Shown here in pieces: positions 45,542 through 54,567 of a stretch of 64,000 nt of DNA. A program made the translations under genes and the position numbers. How positions within the stretch are numbered: position 1 is the first letter of the stretch; every line of letters begins with the position of its first letter. The notes below the pieces were generated by a model. That model saw only the letters and a list, made by a program, of their open reading frames with translations, was not told where the DNA came from and searched no databases. The stretch lies in the NCBI GenBank assembly GCA_028280305.1, contig JANQMC010000157.1, positions 1-64,000 of the forward strand, read 5' to 3'. The DNA comes from Pelagibius sp. (GTDB lineage: Bacteria > Pseudomonadota > Alphaproteobacteria > Kiloniellales > Kiloniellaceae).

Positions 45542-48500
45542 TGAACATCATCAAGCTCGCGATCGAACGGCCCATCGCGGTCATTGCAGCGGTCTTGATG
45601 GTGGTGATGTTCGGTCTGGTCGCCCTGCAGACCATTCCCATCCAGCTTGCGCCTGACGTAAACCGCCCGGTGATCACGGTGACCACCCATTGGGGCGGCG
45701 CCGCGCCGGCGGAGGTGGAACGCGAAATCACCAACCGCCAGGAGGAGGAGCTGAAAGGCATCGAAAGCCTGGAAAGCATCACCTCGCGTTCCGAACAGGG
45801 CCGCGCCCGGATCACCCTGGAATTCGCCGTCGGCACCAACATGGACCGCGCCCTGCTGCTGGCCTCCAACCGGCTCGACCGGGTCAACGGCTATCCCGAC
45901 GAGGCCGACGAACCAAGCTTCGACACCGCCGGCGCCGAAGACAGCCCCATCGCCTGGTTCATCATTACCCGGGAGCCGGGCAACGAGCGGCCGATCCACG
46001 AATACGGCGACTTTGCCGAGGACATCCTGCGGGAGCGCATTGAGCGCGTTCAGGGTGTCAGCCGGGTCAATGTCTTCGGCGGCACGGAGCGGGAAATTCA
46101 GGTTACGGTCGATCCGAAGGTGCTGGCCCGCTATCGCATGACCGTCAGCGAAGTGGTCGACGCCCTGCGCCGCGCCAATGCCTCCCTCTCGGCCGGCGAC
46201 GTCGATGAGGGCAAGCGCCGCTACGTGGTGCGCACCGAGGGGGAACTGAACACCGTCGAGGCGATCCGCGACGTGGTCGTGCGCAGTGACAGCAACGTCG
46301 ACAGCGGCCGCCTGGCACGGGTGCGCGTCGGCGACATCGCCGAGGTCTCCTTCGGTTACAAAGAGGCCGGTGCCTCGATCCGCCAACTGGGGCAGAACGC
46401 CCTGGCCATGAATGCGTTGCGCGAGACCGGCGCCAACGTCATCGAGACCATGGAGGGTATCAAGGCGGCGGTGGCCGAATTGCAGGCCGGTGCGATCCCG
46501 GAAGCCGGCCTCAGACTCGAACAGGCCTACGACGAGACCATTTACATCAACTCGGCCATCGACCTGGTGCAGCAGAACATCTGGATCGGCGGCACCCTGG
46601 CGGCCGTCATCCTGTTGCTGTTTCTGAGGTCGTTCGGCGCCACCCTGGTGGTTTCGATCGCCATTCCGGTTTCGGTGATCGGCGCCTTTGTCGCCATGGC
46701 GGCCATGGGCCGGTCGATCAACGTCATCTCCCTGGCCGGGATCGCCTTTGCCGTCGGCATGGTCGTCGACGCCGCCATCGTGGTTCTGGAGAACATCTTC
46801 CGGCTGCGCGAACAGGGCCGCCCGGTGCGCGAAGCCGCTTATCTCGGCGCCAAGCAGGTTTGGGGCGCGGTGCTGGTTTCGGCCCTGACCACCGTCATGG
46901 TGTTCATTCCGATCCTGGTGATGCAGTTGGAGGTCGGGCAGCTTTTCCGCGACATCGCCGTCGCCATCTCGGTATCGGTGATGCTGTCCTTGCTGGTTTC
47001 GATTACGGTGCTGCCCGCACTTTCCAGCCGCCTGCTGGGCGGCAGCAAGGAAAACGCCGGCAGCATCACCCGGGTTCGCCTGCCGTTCATCGACGGTTTG
47101 GCCGGTTTCTTCGTCGCCATGGTGATGGGTTTCGTTCGCTTGGTGGTCGGCAGCCGCGTGGCCGCCCTGATCGTCGTGGTCTCGGTGACGAGCCTGGCCT
47201 CCCTCGGCGCCTGGCAGTTCCTGCCAAAGCTGGAGTACCTGCCGGAAGGCAACCGCAATCTCGTCTTCGGCATCATCATCCCGCCGCCGGGATACAACCT
47301 GGACACCACCACCGGAATCGCCAAAGAGATCGAGAGCTCCATCCGGCACTACTGGGCCGGCGAAGGGAAAGGGGAGACGGAGACGCAAGCTGCCGCCACG
47401 CCGGAGGCTTCCGGCGGGGGCCTGGAGGAGACGTTTCAGGCGTTGCAACAGAGCCTGCGAGAATTCTGGCGGGGTTCGGCGGATCAGGAAGAGGGAGCCG
47501 AGGAGGCAACCGAAGACCCGCCGGTCATGGAGCGCTTCTTCTTCGTCGCCACCCGTTCGACCACTTTTCTGGGCGCCGTTGCGGAAGACCCGCGCCGGGT
47601 GGGCGAGTTGATCCCGCTGCTCGAGGGTCCGGTTTTCCGCGAGCCGGGCACTTTCGGCTTCATCAACCAACCTTCGATCTTCGGACGCGGCATCGGCTCC
47701 GGGCGCAAGATCGACCTCGATATCTCAGGACCGGACCTGGAAGAGATTCTCGGCGTCGCGCAGCAGGCGGTCGGAAGGGTCGTGCAGATCATGCCGCGCG
47801 AACAAGGCAACCAACTGCGCCCCAACCCCGGCCTGGAACTCGGCGCGCCGGAGATCCGTCTGTTCCCGGACCGCCTGCGCCTTGCCGACAACCAGATCAC
47901 CGCCCGGCAGCTCGGCGAGGCGATCGACACCTTCAATGACGGCTTGCGGGTAGCGGAAGTGACCGTCGGCTCGGACCGGGTCGACCTGATGCTGAAAGGC
48001 CCGAGGTACAACGTCTCCGAAACCCAGGGCATTGCCAGCCTGCCGGTCGTGACACCCAACGGTGACATCATCCCCGCCGCCACCCTGGCGGATGTGGTGC
48101 TGACCGCCGGGCCGACCGAAATCCGTCACCGCGAAAGAGTGCGGACGGTGACTCTCGGCATTCGCCCCGCACCCGGTATTCCCTTGGAAGCGGCGCTGGA
48201 CACCCTGCGCAGCGAAGTGATGGAGCCGATGGAAGCCGAGGGCCTGCCGCCCGGCGTCCGTTTCGGCATCTCCGGCACCGCCGACAAACTGTCTCAGACC
48301 TGGGATGCCATGGTCATCGACCTGCTGCTGGCACTCGCCATCGTCTATCTGGTCATGGCGGTGCTGTTCGAGAGCTTCTTCTATCCGCTGATCATCCTGC
48401 TTTCAGTGCCGCTGGCCGCGGCGGGTGGCGTTGCCGGCCTGGCGATCCTGAACATCTACAGCTATCAGCCGCTCGACATGCTGACCCTGCTGGGCTTTGT

Positions 48501-48876
48501 GATTCTGATCGGCATTGTGGTGAACAACGCCATTCTTCTGGTGCACCAGACGCTCTATCACCTGCGCGACGAGGGCTTGGCCGTCGGCGATGCCATTATC
48601 GAGGCGACCCGCAACCGCATCCGGCCGATTTTCATGTCGACCCTGACGTCGGTGGTCGGAATGCTGCCCCTGGTCCTCTTCCCCGGAGCCGGATCGGAGC
48701 TTTACCGCGGCCTCGGCTCGGTGGTTGTCGGCGGACTTTCGCTTTCCGCCGTGCTGACGCTGCTCATCATTCCGCCGATGCTGGCCATGCTGGTGGGAAC
48801 ACTGGAGGGCCGTCAGCCGGCAGCCAAACCCGCAGACAACCTCGATCGCCCCAGCCCGCCGGCGCCGGCCGAGTAG
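45541..48876 (+). CDS. RND efflux transporter permease (AcrB/MdtB family)
   Basis: An 1111-residue inner-membrane pump with the HAE-RND layout: N-terminal helix, porter loop, helices with the proton-relay region GIAFAVGMVVDAAIVVLENIFRL (paired Asp), second half with GFVILIGIVVNNAILLVHQTL and a final helix group. It is about 60-80 residues longer than typical; the extra, Glu-rich and Ala-rich stretch at about residues 605-660 falls in the second periplasmic loop. The adaptor gene overlaps it by one base. Exported substrates cannot be inferred. Confidence 0.93.
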   Translation: MNIIKLAIERPIAVIAAVLMVVMFGLVALQTIPIQLAPDVNRPVITVTTHWGGAAPAEVEREITNRQEEELKGIESLESITSRSEQGRARITLEFAVGTNMDRALLLASNRLDRVNGYPDEADEPSFDTAGAEDSPIAWFIITREPGNERPIHEYGDFAEDILRERIERVQGVSRVNVFGGTEREIQVTVDPKVLARYRMTVSEVVDALRRANASLSAGDVDEGKRRYVVRTEGELNTVEAIRDVVVRSDSNVDSGRLARVRVGDIAEVSFGYKEAGASIRQLGQNALAMNALRETGANVIETMEGIKAAVAELQAGAIPEAGLRLEQAYDETIYINSAIDLVQQNIWIGGTLAAVILLLFLRSFGATLVVSIAIPVSVIGAFVAMAAMGRSINVISLAGIAFAVGMVVDAAIVVLENIFRLREQGRPVREAAYLGAKQVWGAVLVSALTTVMVFIPILVMQLEVGQLFRDIAVAISVSVMLSLLVSITVLPALSSRLLGGSKENAGSITRVRLPFIDGLAGFFVAMVMGFVRLVVGSRVAALIVVVSVTSLASLGAWQFLPKLEYLPEGNRNLVFGIIIPPPGYNLDTTTGIAKEIESSIRHYWAGEGKGETETQAAATPEASGGGLEETFQALQQSLREFWRGSADQEEGAEEATEDPPVMERFFFVATRSTTFLGAVAEDPRRVGELIPLLEGPVFREPGTFGFINQPSIFGRGIGSGRKIDLDISGPDLEEILGVAQQAVGRVVQIMPREQGNQLRPNPGLELGAPEIRLFPDRLRLADNQITARQLGEAIDTFNDGLRVAEVTVGSDRVDLMLKGPRYNVSETQGIASLPVVTPNGDIIPAATLADVVLTAGPTEIRHRERVRTVTLGIRPAPGIPLEAALDTLRSEVMEPMEAEGLPPGVRFGISGTADKLSQTWDAMVIDLLLALAIVYLVMAVLFESFFYPLIILLSVPLAAAGGVAGLAILNIYSYQPLDMLTLLGFVILIGIVVNNAILLVHQTLYHLRDEGLAVGDAIIEATRNRIRPIFMSTLTSVVGMLPLVLFPGAGSELYRGLGSVVVGGLSLSAVLTLLIIPPMLAMLVGTLEGRQPAAKPADNLDRPSPPAPAE

Positions 48877-48901
48877 TCCTCCGGCGCGGGCCCGGAAGGG
48901 A

Positions 48902-49141
48902 TCACCCGGCTTTGCGGATCAGAAAGGTAAAGCGGCCCTCGGCCTCATCCCAGGACAGCAGCTGATCCCCGGTGGTCTGGCAAAAAGATTGAAAATCCGC
49001 CACCGCGGAGGGGTCCGTCGCAACCACTTCCAGGACCGCGCCGGGCGCCACCGTCTTCATTGCCTTGCGGGCCCGAAGCACCGGTAGAGGGCAGCGCAGG
49101 CCGCTGGCATCAAGGAAAGTGTTGGGGGTTTCGCTGCTCAT
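48902..49141 (-). CDS. TusA/SirA-family sulfur carrier-like protein
   Basis: A 79-residue protein with the family motif LDASGLRCPLPVLRARKAM, where the Cys of CPxP is the sulfur-carrying residue, and the remainder of the two-layer fold (GAVLEVVATDPSAVADFQSFCQ). It may relay persulfide sulfur for tRNA thiolation or sulfur metabolism. The ATG at 49141 is used; the open frame continues far upstream, but over the divergent gene. It is divergent from an ArsR-type regulator. Confidence 0.9.
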   Translation of the reverse strand: MSSETPNTFLDASGLRCPLPVLRARKAMKTVAPGAVLEVVATDPSAVADFQSFCQTTGDQLLSWDEAEGRFTFLIRKAG

Positions 49142-49231
49142 TAATTTCACACTGAGTTGTTGGTAAACAAGGGGCAAAAAAAGTTCATCCGAAGCCTTGA
49201 CCCATGATTTCGTCGAACAATTTTCTCTAAT

Positions 49232-49627
49232 ATGCCATACGGACCTCTTCTCCTGACCGCCGGTCGTGCGAGCCGCTTGCTCAAAGCGATGGGCAATGAA
49301 CGACGTCTCGTGATCCTCTGCCATCTGTCGGAGCGCGAGCACTCGGTTACAGAACTTTGCCGGCTTGTGGGGCTCAGTCAATCCGCTCTGTCCCAGCATC
49401 TGGCGAAACTGCGCCGCGACAATCTCGTCAAAACCCGCCGCAATGCGCAGACAGTGCTTTATTCGGTCTCAAGCCCGGAGGTCGGTAAGATGCTTGCGGC
49501 TTTAAGCGACCTCTTCGTCAACGCTCCGGAGTCCAGACCGGCCGTTCAGCAGGACGCAGCCAGCGAGAGATCCGGCGGTGCCGATGTGGCGACCGAAGGG
49601 GCCGCTCTGGGCAGGTCCAGCACCTGA
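49232..49627 (+). CDS. ArsR family transcriptional regulator
   Basis: A 131-residue winged-helix repressor: LLKAMGNERRLVILCHLSEREHSVTELCRLVGLSQSALSQHLAKLRRDNLVKTRRNAQTVLYSV over residues 17-80. It has Cys30 and Cys43, but no Cys in the C-terminal helix, so the Cys pair used by persulfide sensors such as BigR/SqrR is not obvious. The tail (residues 97-131) is Ala/Ser-rich and probably flexible. The 90-base divergent gap shared with the TusA-like gene suggests it may control both. The signal is unknown. Confidence 0.88.
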   Translation: MPYGPLLLTAGRASRLLKAMGNERRLVILCHLSEREHSVTELCRLVGLSQSALSQHLAKLRRDNLVKTRRNAQTVLYSVSSPEVGKMLAALSDLFVNAPESRPAVQQDAASERSGGADVATEGAALGRSST

Positions 49628-49638
49628 CAGGCGGGGCG

Positions 49639-49657
49639 GCCCGGTAGCGAGCCGGGC
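49639..49657. terminator. G+C-rich hairpin after the ArsR gene
   Basis: GCCCGG-TAGCGAG-CCGGGC is a 6-bp stem 12 bases past the ArsR stop. No T-run follows, so it is a weak terminator candidate. Confidence 0.35.
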
Positions 49658-49697
49658 ACTGGAGCCTGAATCCAACAAGACAGAAGTCCTTTATCCT

Positions 49698-49734
49698 CTC
49701 AGAGGGCAGCGGCTCACTCTGAGTAACCCTTTTT
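49698..49734 (+). terminator. Terminator-like hairpin with T-run
   Basis: CTCAGAG (49698-49704) and CTCTGAG (49717-49723) form a perfect 7-bp stem with a 12-base loop, followed after 6 bases by TTTTT. It lies 71 bases past the ArsR stop and could end that transcript. Confidence 0.45.
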
Positions 49735-49735
49735 C

Positions 49736-49861
49736 GTTAACCAAGTTAAGCGCAAGTAGCCGCAGCACGCTTCCTGCTAGAACCTTGGTCCTTTTGCCAG
49801 AAAAACCGCGTCAATTGGGCACCCTCGTCAAAAGCCGGCGCGCTTTTGCGACGGGATTTTT
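49736..49861 (+). ncRNA. Candidate small RNA locus ending in an intrinsic terminator
   Basis: No credible protein is coded here. The segment ends with a stem CGTC-AAAAGC / GCTTTT-GC-GACG (49826-49853) and then GGATTTTTAG, a convincing intrinsic terminator on the plus strand. Since the ArsR transcript has its own terminator-like hairpin upstream, the second one may belong to a short separate transcript of about 125 bases. A stem AGCA-N7-TGCT lies inside. No known RNA family was recognised. Confidence 0.3.
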
Positions 49862-50031
49862 AGCTAATACGGCAAAGATCCCAGCCTGAATAAATGCATA
49901 GGCTGTCCTGAACAATTCGTTCACTTGATCGCGGGAAACAAAGCGCAGTAAGTCTGCGCCTTCATCTTTCGGCGGATTGCCGCTTAACCACCCATCGCCG
50001 CGGGGCCGATAATTATGAGAGAAAATCTAGC

Positions 50032-50472
50032 GTGTCTGAGATCAATAGCATTACTGAATCCAAACCCGACCCCGTCGATGTCTCAATAGGCTCCCGCCTG
50101 CGGCTGCGACGCTTGGCCATGGGGCTGAGCCAAAACACCGTAGCTCAATCCCTTGGCATTACTTTCCAGCAGATCCAAAAGTACGAACGCGGCACCAACC
50201 GCATCGTTGCCAGCCGTCTGTTCCGGCTTTCCCAGGTGCTCCAGGTTCCGGTGCAGTACTTCTTTCAGGACCTGGCGCAGAACGGCCGTTCCGTGACGCC
50301 CGAGGGCGAAAGCGCGGGCGAGTCACCGGATCGTGTTCCCGAGCTGCTGAGCCAGCGTGATACGCTGCGCATGGTTCGTGCCTTCAGCAGGATAGAGGAC
50401 GCCAGCGTCCGGCGGCAGATCTATGCCTTGGTCAAAATGGTCGGTGAAAGAGATCTCGGGGCAGAGTGTTAG
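50032..50472 (+). CDS. XRE family helix-turn-helix regulator
   Basis: A 146-residue protein with an N-terminal XRE domain (residues 18-75: IGSRLRLRRLAMGLSQNTVAQSLGITFQQIQKYERGTNRI) and a helical tail ending in VRRQIYALVKMVGERD. Alphaproteobacteria carry several such chromosomal regulators; this is not part of a recognisable toxin-antitoxin or phage unit. The start is GTG. Upstream, 404 bases hold two terminator-like hairpins and no other gene. Confidence 0.88.
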   Translation: MSEINSITESKPDPVDVSIGSRLRLRRLAMGLSQNTVAQSLGITFQQIQKYERGTNRIVASRLFRLSQVLQVPVQYFFQDLAQNGRSVTPEGESAGESPDRVPELLSQRDTLRMVRAFSRIEDASVRRQIYALVKMVGERDLGAEC

Positions 50473-50986
50473 CGCCCCCTCTACCGCAACGGCCTTTGGC
50501 AGAGCAGGCCTTGCGGCGACCTTTGTCCTGACATCACTTTCGTTCCAGGCTATGGCCGACCAGCCCGCTGACCTGCGCGGTCCGGCGCGGATCATCGACG
50601 GCGACAGTCTGGAAGTGGCCGGAAGAGTTTTCGATCTGCCCGGGATCGATGCGCCCGAACTTGATCAGCGCTGCCGCAGAAAGGAACGGGACTACCCTTG
50701 CGGCAGTCTTGCCCAGGCGGCCTTGATGGACTTGACCGCCGGCGTGGACGTGGTCTGTCGAAGGCTCTCCGACCAAAAGGCCCGCTGCAGCGCCGGCGGT
50801 TATGACCTCTCCGAAGGCATGATCTATACCGGCTGGGCCTTGATCCCTCCAGCCAACGCCGGGAGTCCCTTTGCCGCTTTGCAACAGCAGGCGGAAGCGC
50901 GCCGGCATGGGCTTTGGAAGGGCAGCTTCGTTACTCCCTGGGACTGGCGTCAAGGCCGACGCCTGCCGGGAGAGGCGGACAACTGA
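50423..50986 (+). CDS. Secreted thermonuclease-like (SNase-family) protein
   Basis: A protein of up to 187 residues with a Sec-type signal (LAATFVLTSLSFQAMA-D, cleaved near residue 45) and an SNase-like OB domain: ARIIDGDSLEVAGRVFDLPGIDAPELDQRC, then CGSLAQAALMDL and GWALIPPANAG, WKGSFVTPWDWR. The Asp of DGDS fits the metal site; the expected catalytic Arg/Glu set is not certain, so activity is open. The frame overlaps the XRE gene by 50 bases in another frame; a GTG at 50444 is an alternative start. Coupling with the XRE gene is likely. Confidence 0.75.
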   Translation: MPWSKWSVKEISGQSVSAPSTATAFGRAGLAATFVLTSLSFQAMADQPADLRGPARIIDGDSLEVAGRVFDLPGIDAPELDQRCRRKERDYPCGSLAQAALMDLTAGVDVVCRRLSDQKARCSAGGYDLSEGMIYTGWALIPPANAGSPFAALQQQAEARRHGLWKGSFVTPWDWRQGRRLPGEADN

Positions 50987-51084
50987 CAACACCCCGCAGG
51001 TATTCACTGCTGGACGGCGCACACCGGAACCCGCTAAAGCTGTGGTGTGGCGCAACCGCAGCGGCTGATTGGGGGTCCGAACGG

Positions 51085-51594
51085 GTGTTTCCAGCACAAT
51101 ACCTTTGCCGGGCAGCTTTGTTCGGCTTCCTGGGGCTTGCCGGCCAGATCTTTCTGCCGGCGACCGCATCAGCACAGGCCCAGGGCTACTCCTCGCCGAC
51201 CTATGCCGCCTCTGCCGAGGGCTCGCCCTATGCCAGCGGCGCAGCCTCCCCCCACAGCGACATCTATGCCCGCACCTTTGGATCCACCGGCGCGGCGACG
51301 ACACTGGCAATACCAGGCACCGCCGCCCCCACCGCGGCCGCACAGCCGTCGGATGAACTGGTCTACGTGATCAACAGCAAGGGCCTGCTGACCTTTCGCG
51401 CCGCAGACTTCGCCGAAGGCAAGGGTGAGGCTATCGCACACAACCCGGTCCCCCTGCCCTTCGGGCCCAACGGCGGCCCCGCCGCGCCGCCATTGCTGCC
51501 GACTGTGGCCGACAGCCTCTATCTTCGGCCGCCGCTTGAGACCGCCGCCGGGAAAGCGGCGACCAGTCCCGACAAGCCGGCCCCGGCGCCGTAA
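51085..51594 (+). CDS. Secreted Ala/Pro/Ser-rich protein of unknown function
   Basis: A 169-residue protein, if the GTG at 51085 with GGGGG about 9 bases upstream is right. A signal peptide (LCRAALFGFLGLAGQIFLPATASA-Q) precedes a low-complexity region (Ala, Ser, Pro, Thr, Gly; residues 35-85), then a short ordered patch DELVYVINSKGLLTFRAADFAEGKGEA and a Pro-rich tail. I recognise no domain. Codon bias and the signal peptide support a real gene. Confidence 0.55.
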   Translation: MFPAQYLCRAALFGFLGLAGQIFLPATASAQAQGYSSPTYAASAEGSPYASGAASPHSDIYARTFGSTGAATTLAIPGTAAPTAAAQPSDELVYVINSKGLLTFRAADFAEGKGEAIAHNPVPLPFGPNGGPAAPPLLPTVADSLYLRPPLETAAGKAATSPDKPAPAP

Positions 51595-51642
51595 AAGGCC
51601 CGGTCAGCCAAGAAACGCGACAAAGACGGCAGAGCAAAACCA

Positions 51643-52311
51643 ATGGTCCCGCCCCCCGAACGGCCCGGCTTTGAAAGCGGCGCTGCCGCCTTGGCGGAGG
51701 CCATCGCCCGCCTGGCGGAGGAAGACGCAGTCTCCCTGCCGCTACTCAGCCAAAACACCCTTCGGGAGCTGATCGAGGAAACCGGGACCTTTGCCTATCG
51801 CCCCGCGACGCCGGTCATCGGCGAAGGTGAAAAACGCGTAATGCAGGACTGTGAAGTAAGCTGCGCAGTCTCCTGGGACGGCCCGCTGGCCGCCTGCGCC
51901 GGGCACCTTCAGAGCGATCTTCAGGCCGCCCTGGCGTTGCTGTCTCCTCATCCATTGCCTGAGCGGTTCTGCATCAACGACCTGATCGTCCAGCGCTACC
52001 CCAAGGGATCCGGCGGCATCACGCCGCACCGCGACCACCTGGCCTATCGCGGCCTGATTTCGGTGATCACCCTCAGCGGGACCTGCCGATTTGCCGTCTG
52101 CCGGGACCGCAGCGGGGCCGATGCCAGAACCGTACCCGCCCCGCCGGGCTGGCTCGTCCTGATGCGGGGGCCCGGACTTTTCGGCCTGAACGACCGCCCT
52201 TTCCACTTCGTCGACCGTTTTTCGGAGCCCCGTATCTCCATCGGCCTGCGTCATGACCGGCGGGCAACGGATGGATCGGTCGCCACCCTTGGCCTCGGCC
52301 CGGGCGGGTGA
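51643..52311 (+). CDS. AlkB-like 2-oxoglutarate/Fe(II) dioxygenase
   Basis: A 222-residue protein with the AlkB core: NDLIVQRYPKGSGGITPHRDHLAYRGLISVITLSG (iron ligands His and Asp in HRD), LVLMRGPG, the distal His in RPFHFVDR, and RISIGLR, which is the R-x5-R signature that binds 2-oxoglutarate in AlkB proteins. It probably removes alkyl groups from nucleic acid or acts on another substrate. It differs enough from E. coli AlkB that the substrate is not assigned. It precedes queA by 64 bases. Confidence 0.82.
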   Translation: MVPPPERPGFESGAAALAEAIARLAEEDAVSLPLLSQNTLRELIEETGTFAYRPATPVIGEGEKRVMQDCEVSCAVSWDGPLAACAGHLQSDLQAALALLSPHPLPERFCINDLIVQRYPKGSGGITPHRDHLAYRGLISVITLSGTCRFAVCRDRSGADARTVPAPPGWLVLMRGPGLFGLNDRPFHFVDRFSEPRISIGLRHDRRATDGSVATLGLGPGG

Positions 52312-52375
52312 TAGGACATCCGCCGACCGTCCCCTACTGATCGCCCACTCCTGATCACCCAAGGCCGAGCCTGCC

Positions 52376-53413
52376 ATGCGCACCGACGATTTCGATTTTG
52401 ATCTGCCGCGCGAGTTGATCGCCCAGCGCCCGATGGAGCCCCGTGAAGCGGCACGGCTGCTGCATGTCGGCCAAGGCTTGGCAGACCGGCGGATCGGCGA
52501 TTTGCCGGCGCTGCTTCAGCCCGGCGATCTGCTGGTCACCAATGACACCAAGGTGATTCCCGCGCGTCTGACCGGCAAGCGTGGAACAACCGGAATCGAG
52601 GTGACTCTGCACAAGGTGGTCAACGGATTGAGGTGGAAAGCCTTCGCCCGGCCGGCCCGCAGGCTGCACGCGGGCGACCGTATCGACTTTGCCGAAGGCT
52701 TCTCCGCCACGGTCGAAGACAAGGGTGAAGGCGGCGAAGTCACCCTGGCTTTCGCGGCCGGCGGCGGAGACCTGCTGGCCGCGCTCGACCGGCACGGCGT
52801 GATGCCGCTGCCCCCTTACATCAACCGGGATCGCAAGGGCGACCCCCGTGACCGCGATGACTATCAGACCGTCTTCGCCCGTCAGAGCGGTGCCGTGGCG
52901 GCGCCCACCGCCGGTCTGCATTTTACCGAAGCGCTGCTGGCAAAGCTTGATGCGGCGGGGATCGAAAGGGTGACGGTCACCCTGCATGTCGGCGCCGGCA
53001 CCTTCCTGCCGGTGAAGACAGAAGACGTCGGCGGCCACCAGATGCACAGCGAGGCCGGAGAGATGCCCGCCGAGGCGGCGGCCAAGATCAATGCCGCCCG
53101 CGCTGCCGGCCGGCGCATTATCGCGGTCGGCACCACCGCCATGCGGCTGCTGGAAAGCGTGGCCGATGAAACGGGACACATGACGCCCTTTGTCGGCGAG
53201 ACCAACCTCTTCATTCTGCCGGGATACCGCTTCAAGGCCGTCGATCTGCTGATGACGAATTTTCACCTGCCCCGCTCGACACTCTTCATGCTGGTCTGTG
53301 CCTTCGCCGGAAAAGCCCGTATGGAGGCGGCTTATGCCCACGCCGTTGCGGAACAGTATCGTTTCTATTCCTACGGCGATGCCTGCCTGCTGGAACCGGA
53401 GTCGGCGCAATGA
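52376..53413 (+). CDS. queA: S-adenosylmethionine:tRNA ribosyltransferase-isomerase
   Basis: A 345-residue enzyme that moves the ribosyl part of SAM to preQ1 in tRNA, giving epoxyqueuosine. Signatures are [24 protein letters not shown] at the start, [53 protein letters not shown] and the C-terminal [14 protein letters not shown]. Length is standard. Its stop overlaps the tgt start in ATGA. First gene of the queuosine operon. Confidence 0.98.
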   Translation: MRTDDFDFDLPRELIAQRPMEPREAARLLHVGQGLADRRIGDLPALLQPGDLLVTNDTKVIPARLTGKRGTTGIEVTLHKVVNGLRWKAFARPARRLHAGDRIDFAEGFSATVEDKGEGGEVTLAFAAGGGDLLAALDRHGVMPLPPYINRDRKGDPRDRDDYQTVFARQSGAVAAPTAGLHFTEALLAKLDAAGIERVTVTLHVGAGTFLPVKTEDVGGHQMHSEAGEMPAEAAAKINAARAAGRRIIAVGTTAMRLLESVADETGHMTPFVGETNLFILPGYRFKAVDLLMTNFHLPRSTLFMLVCAFAGKARMEAAYAHAVAEQYRFYSYGDACLLEPESAQ

Positions 53414-54561
53414 ACGAGGCTGCGGCGGCCGCCAAAACCGGCCTGGATTTCACGCTGCTTGCAGAAGACGGCGCGGCGCGGCGCGGCCTCATCGCCACCG
53501 CCCATGGCCCGGTGAAGACACCGGCCTTTATGACCGTGGGCACCGCGGGCACGGTGAAGGGCCTGACCAGCGAACAGGTCCGCGCCAGCGGCGCCGAGAT
53601 TATCCTCGGCAATACCTATCACCTGATGCTGCGTCCGGGGGCGGAGCGTGTCGCGCGGCTCGGCGGCCTGCACCGCTTCATGAACTGGCTGGGCCCGATC
53701 CTGACCGACTCCGGCGGTTACCAGGTGATGTCGCTGCAGGAGCTGCGCAAGATCACCGAAGAGGGCGTCACCTTCCGTTCCCACCTCGACGGCGAGCGCC
53801 ACAACCTGACACCGGAACGCGCCGTGGAAATCCAGGAACTGCTGGATTCCAACATCACCATGGTGCTGGATGAATGCACCCCCTTTCCGGCGACCGAGAC
53901 CGAAGCGAAGGATTCGATGGAGCGCTCCATGCGCTGGGCGGCGCGATGCCGAAGCGCCTTTACGCGACGGCCGGGCTACGGCCTCTTCGGCATCGTGCAG
54001 GGTGGTGTCTATCCAAACCTGCGGCGCGCCTCCGCCGAAGCCCTCATCGAGATCGGCTTCGACGGCTATGCGGTCGGCGGTCTCGCCGTCGGCGAGGGGC
54101 AGGCGGCAATGTTCGACGTCCTCGACGCCACAGTGCCCCATCTGCCCCAGGCGCAGCCGCGCTACCTGATGGGGGTCGGCAAGCCCGCCGATATCGTGGG
54201 CGCCGTGCAGCGCGGCATCGACATGTTCGACTGCGTGCTGCCGACACGATCCGGGCGGACCGGACAGGCCTTTACGCGGCGCGGCAGCGTCAACATCCGC
54301 AATGCCCGCCACCAGGACGATCCGCGGCCGCTGGACCCGGACTGCCCCTGCCCCACCTGCGCCGACTATAGCCGCGCCTATCTGCACCACCTGTTCAAAG
54401 CCAAGGAGATGCTTGGCCCGATCCTGCTGACCCGGCACAATCTCCACTACTATCAGGAACTCATGGCTGGCTTGCGCCAGGCGATCGAGGATCGACGGCT
54501 TGATCACTTCGTTGCAGACTTTGCCCAACAGCAGTCGGGAGGGGACATCGCGCCCCTCTAG
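53410..54561 (+). CDS. tgt: tRNA-guanine (queuine) transglycosylase
   Basis: A 383-residue enzyme that exchanges guanine-34 for preQ1 in tRNAs for Asp, Asn, His and Tyr. It has the catalytic-site [42 protein letters not shown] with the nucleophilic Asp, and the zinc set CPCPTC followed by a His in YLHHLF. Translationally coupled to queA; followed by queG after 6 bases. Confidence 0.98.
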   Translation: MNEAAAAAKTGLDFTLLAEDGAARRGLIATAHGPVKTPAFMTVGTAGTVKGLTSEQVRASGAEIILGNTYHLMLRPGAERVARLGGLHRFMNWLGPILTDSGGYQVMSLQELRKITEEGVTFRSHLDGERHNLTPERAVEIQELLDSNITMVLDECTPFPATETEAKDSMERSMRWAARCRSAFTRRPGYGLFGIVQGGVYPNLRRASAEALIEIGFDGYAVGGLAVGEGQAAMFDVLDATVPHLPQAQPRYLMGVGKPADIVGAVQRGIDMFDCVLPTRSGRTGQAFTRRGSVNIRNARHQDDPRPLDPDCPCPTCADYSRAYLHHLFKAKEMLGPILLTRHNLHYYQELMAGLRQAIEDRRLDHFVADFAQQQSGGDIAPL

Positions 54562-54567
54562 CCGCGC

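Noticed and set aside
45439..47670. 743-codon open frame antisense to the RND pump
   Set aside because: High G+C coding DNA often leaves the antisense frame open. The sequence is His/Gln/Asp-rich with no fold pattern, and the sense gene is certain.
49232..49627. BigR/SqrR persulfide sensor
   Set aside because: The C-terminal cysteine of that pair is absent, so only the general ArsR call is supported.
49578..49889. 103-codon frame overlapping the end of the ArsR gene
   Set aside because: It reads through two terminator-like hairpins and has no family features.
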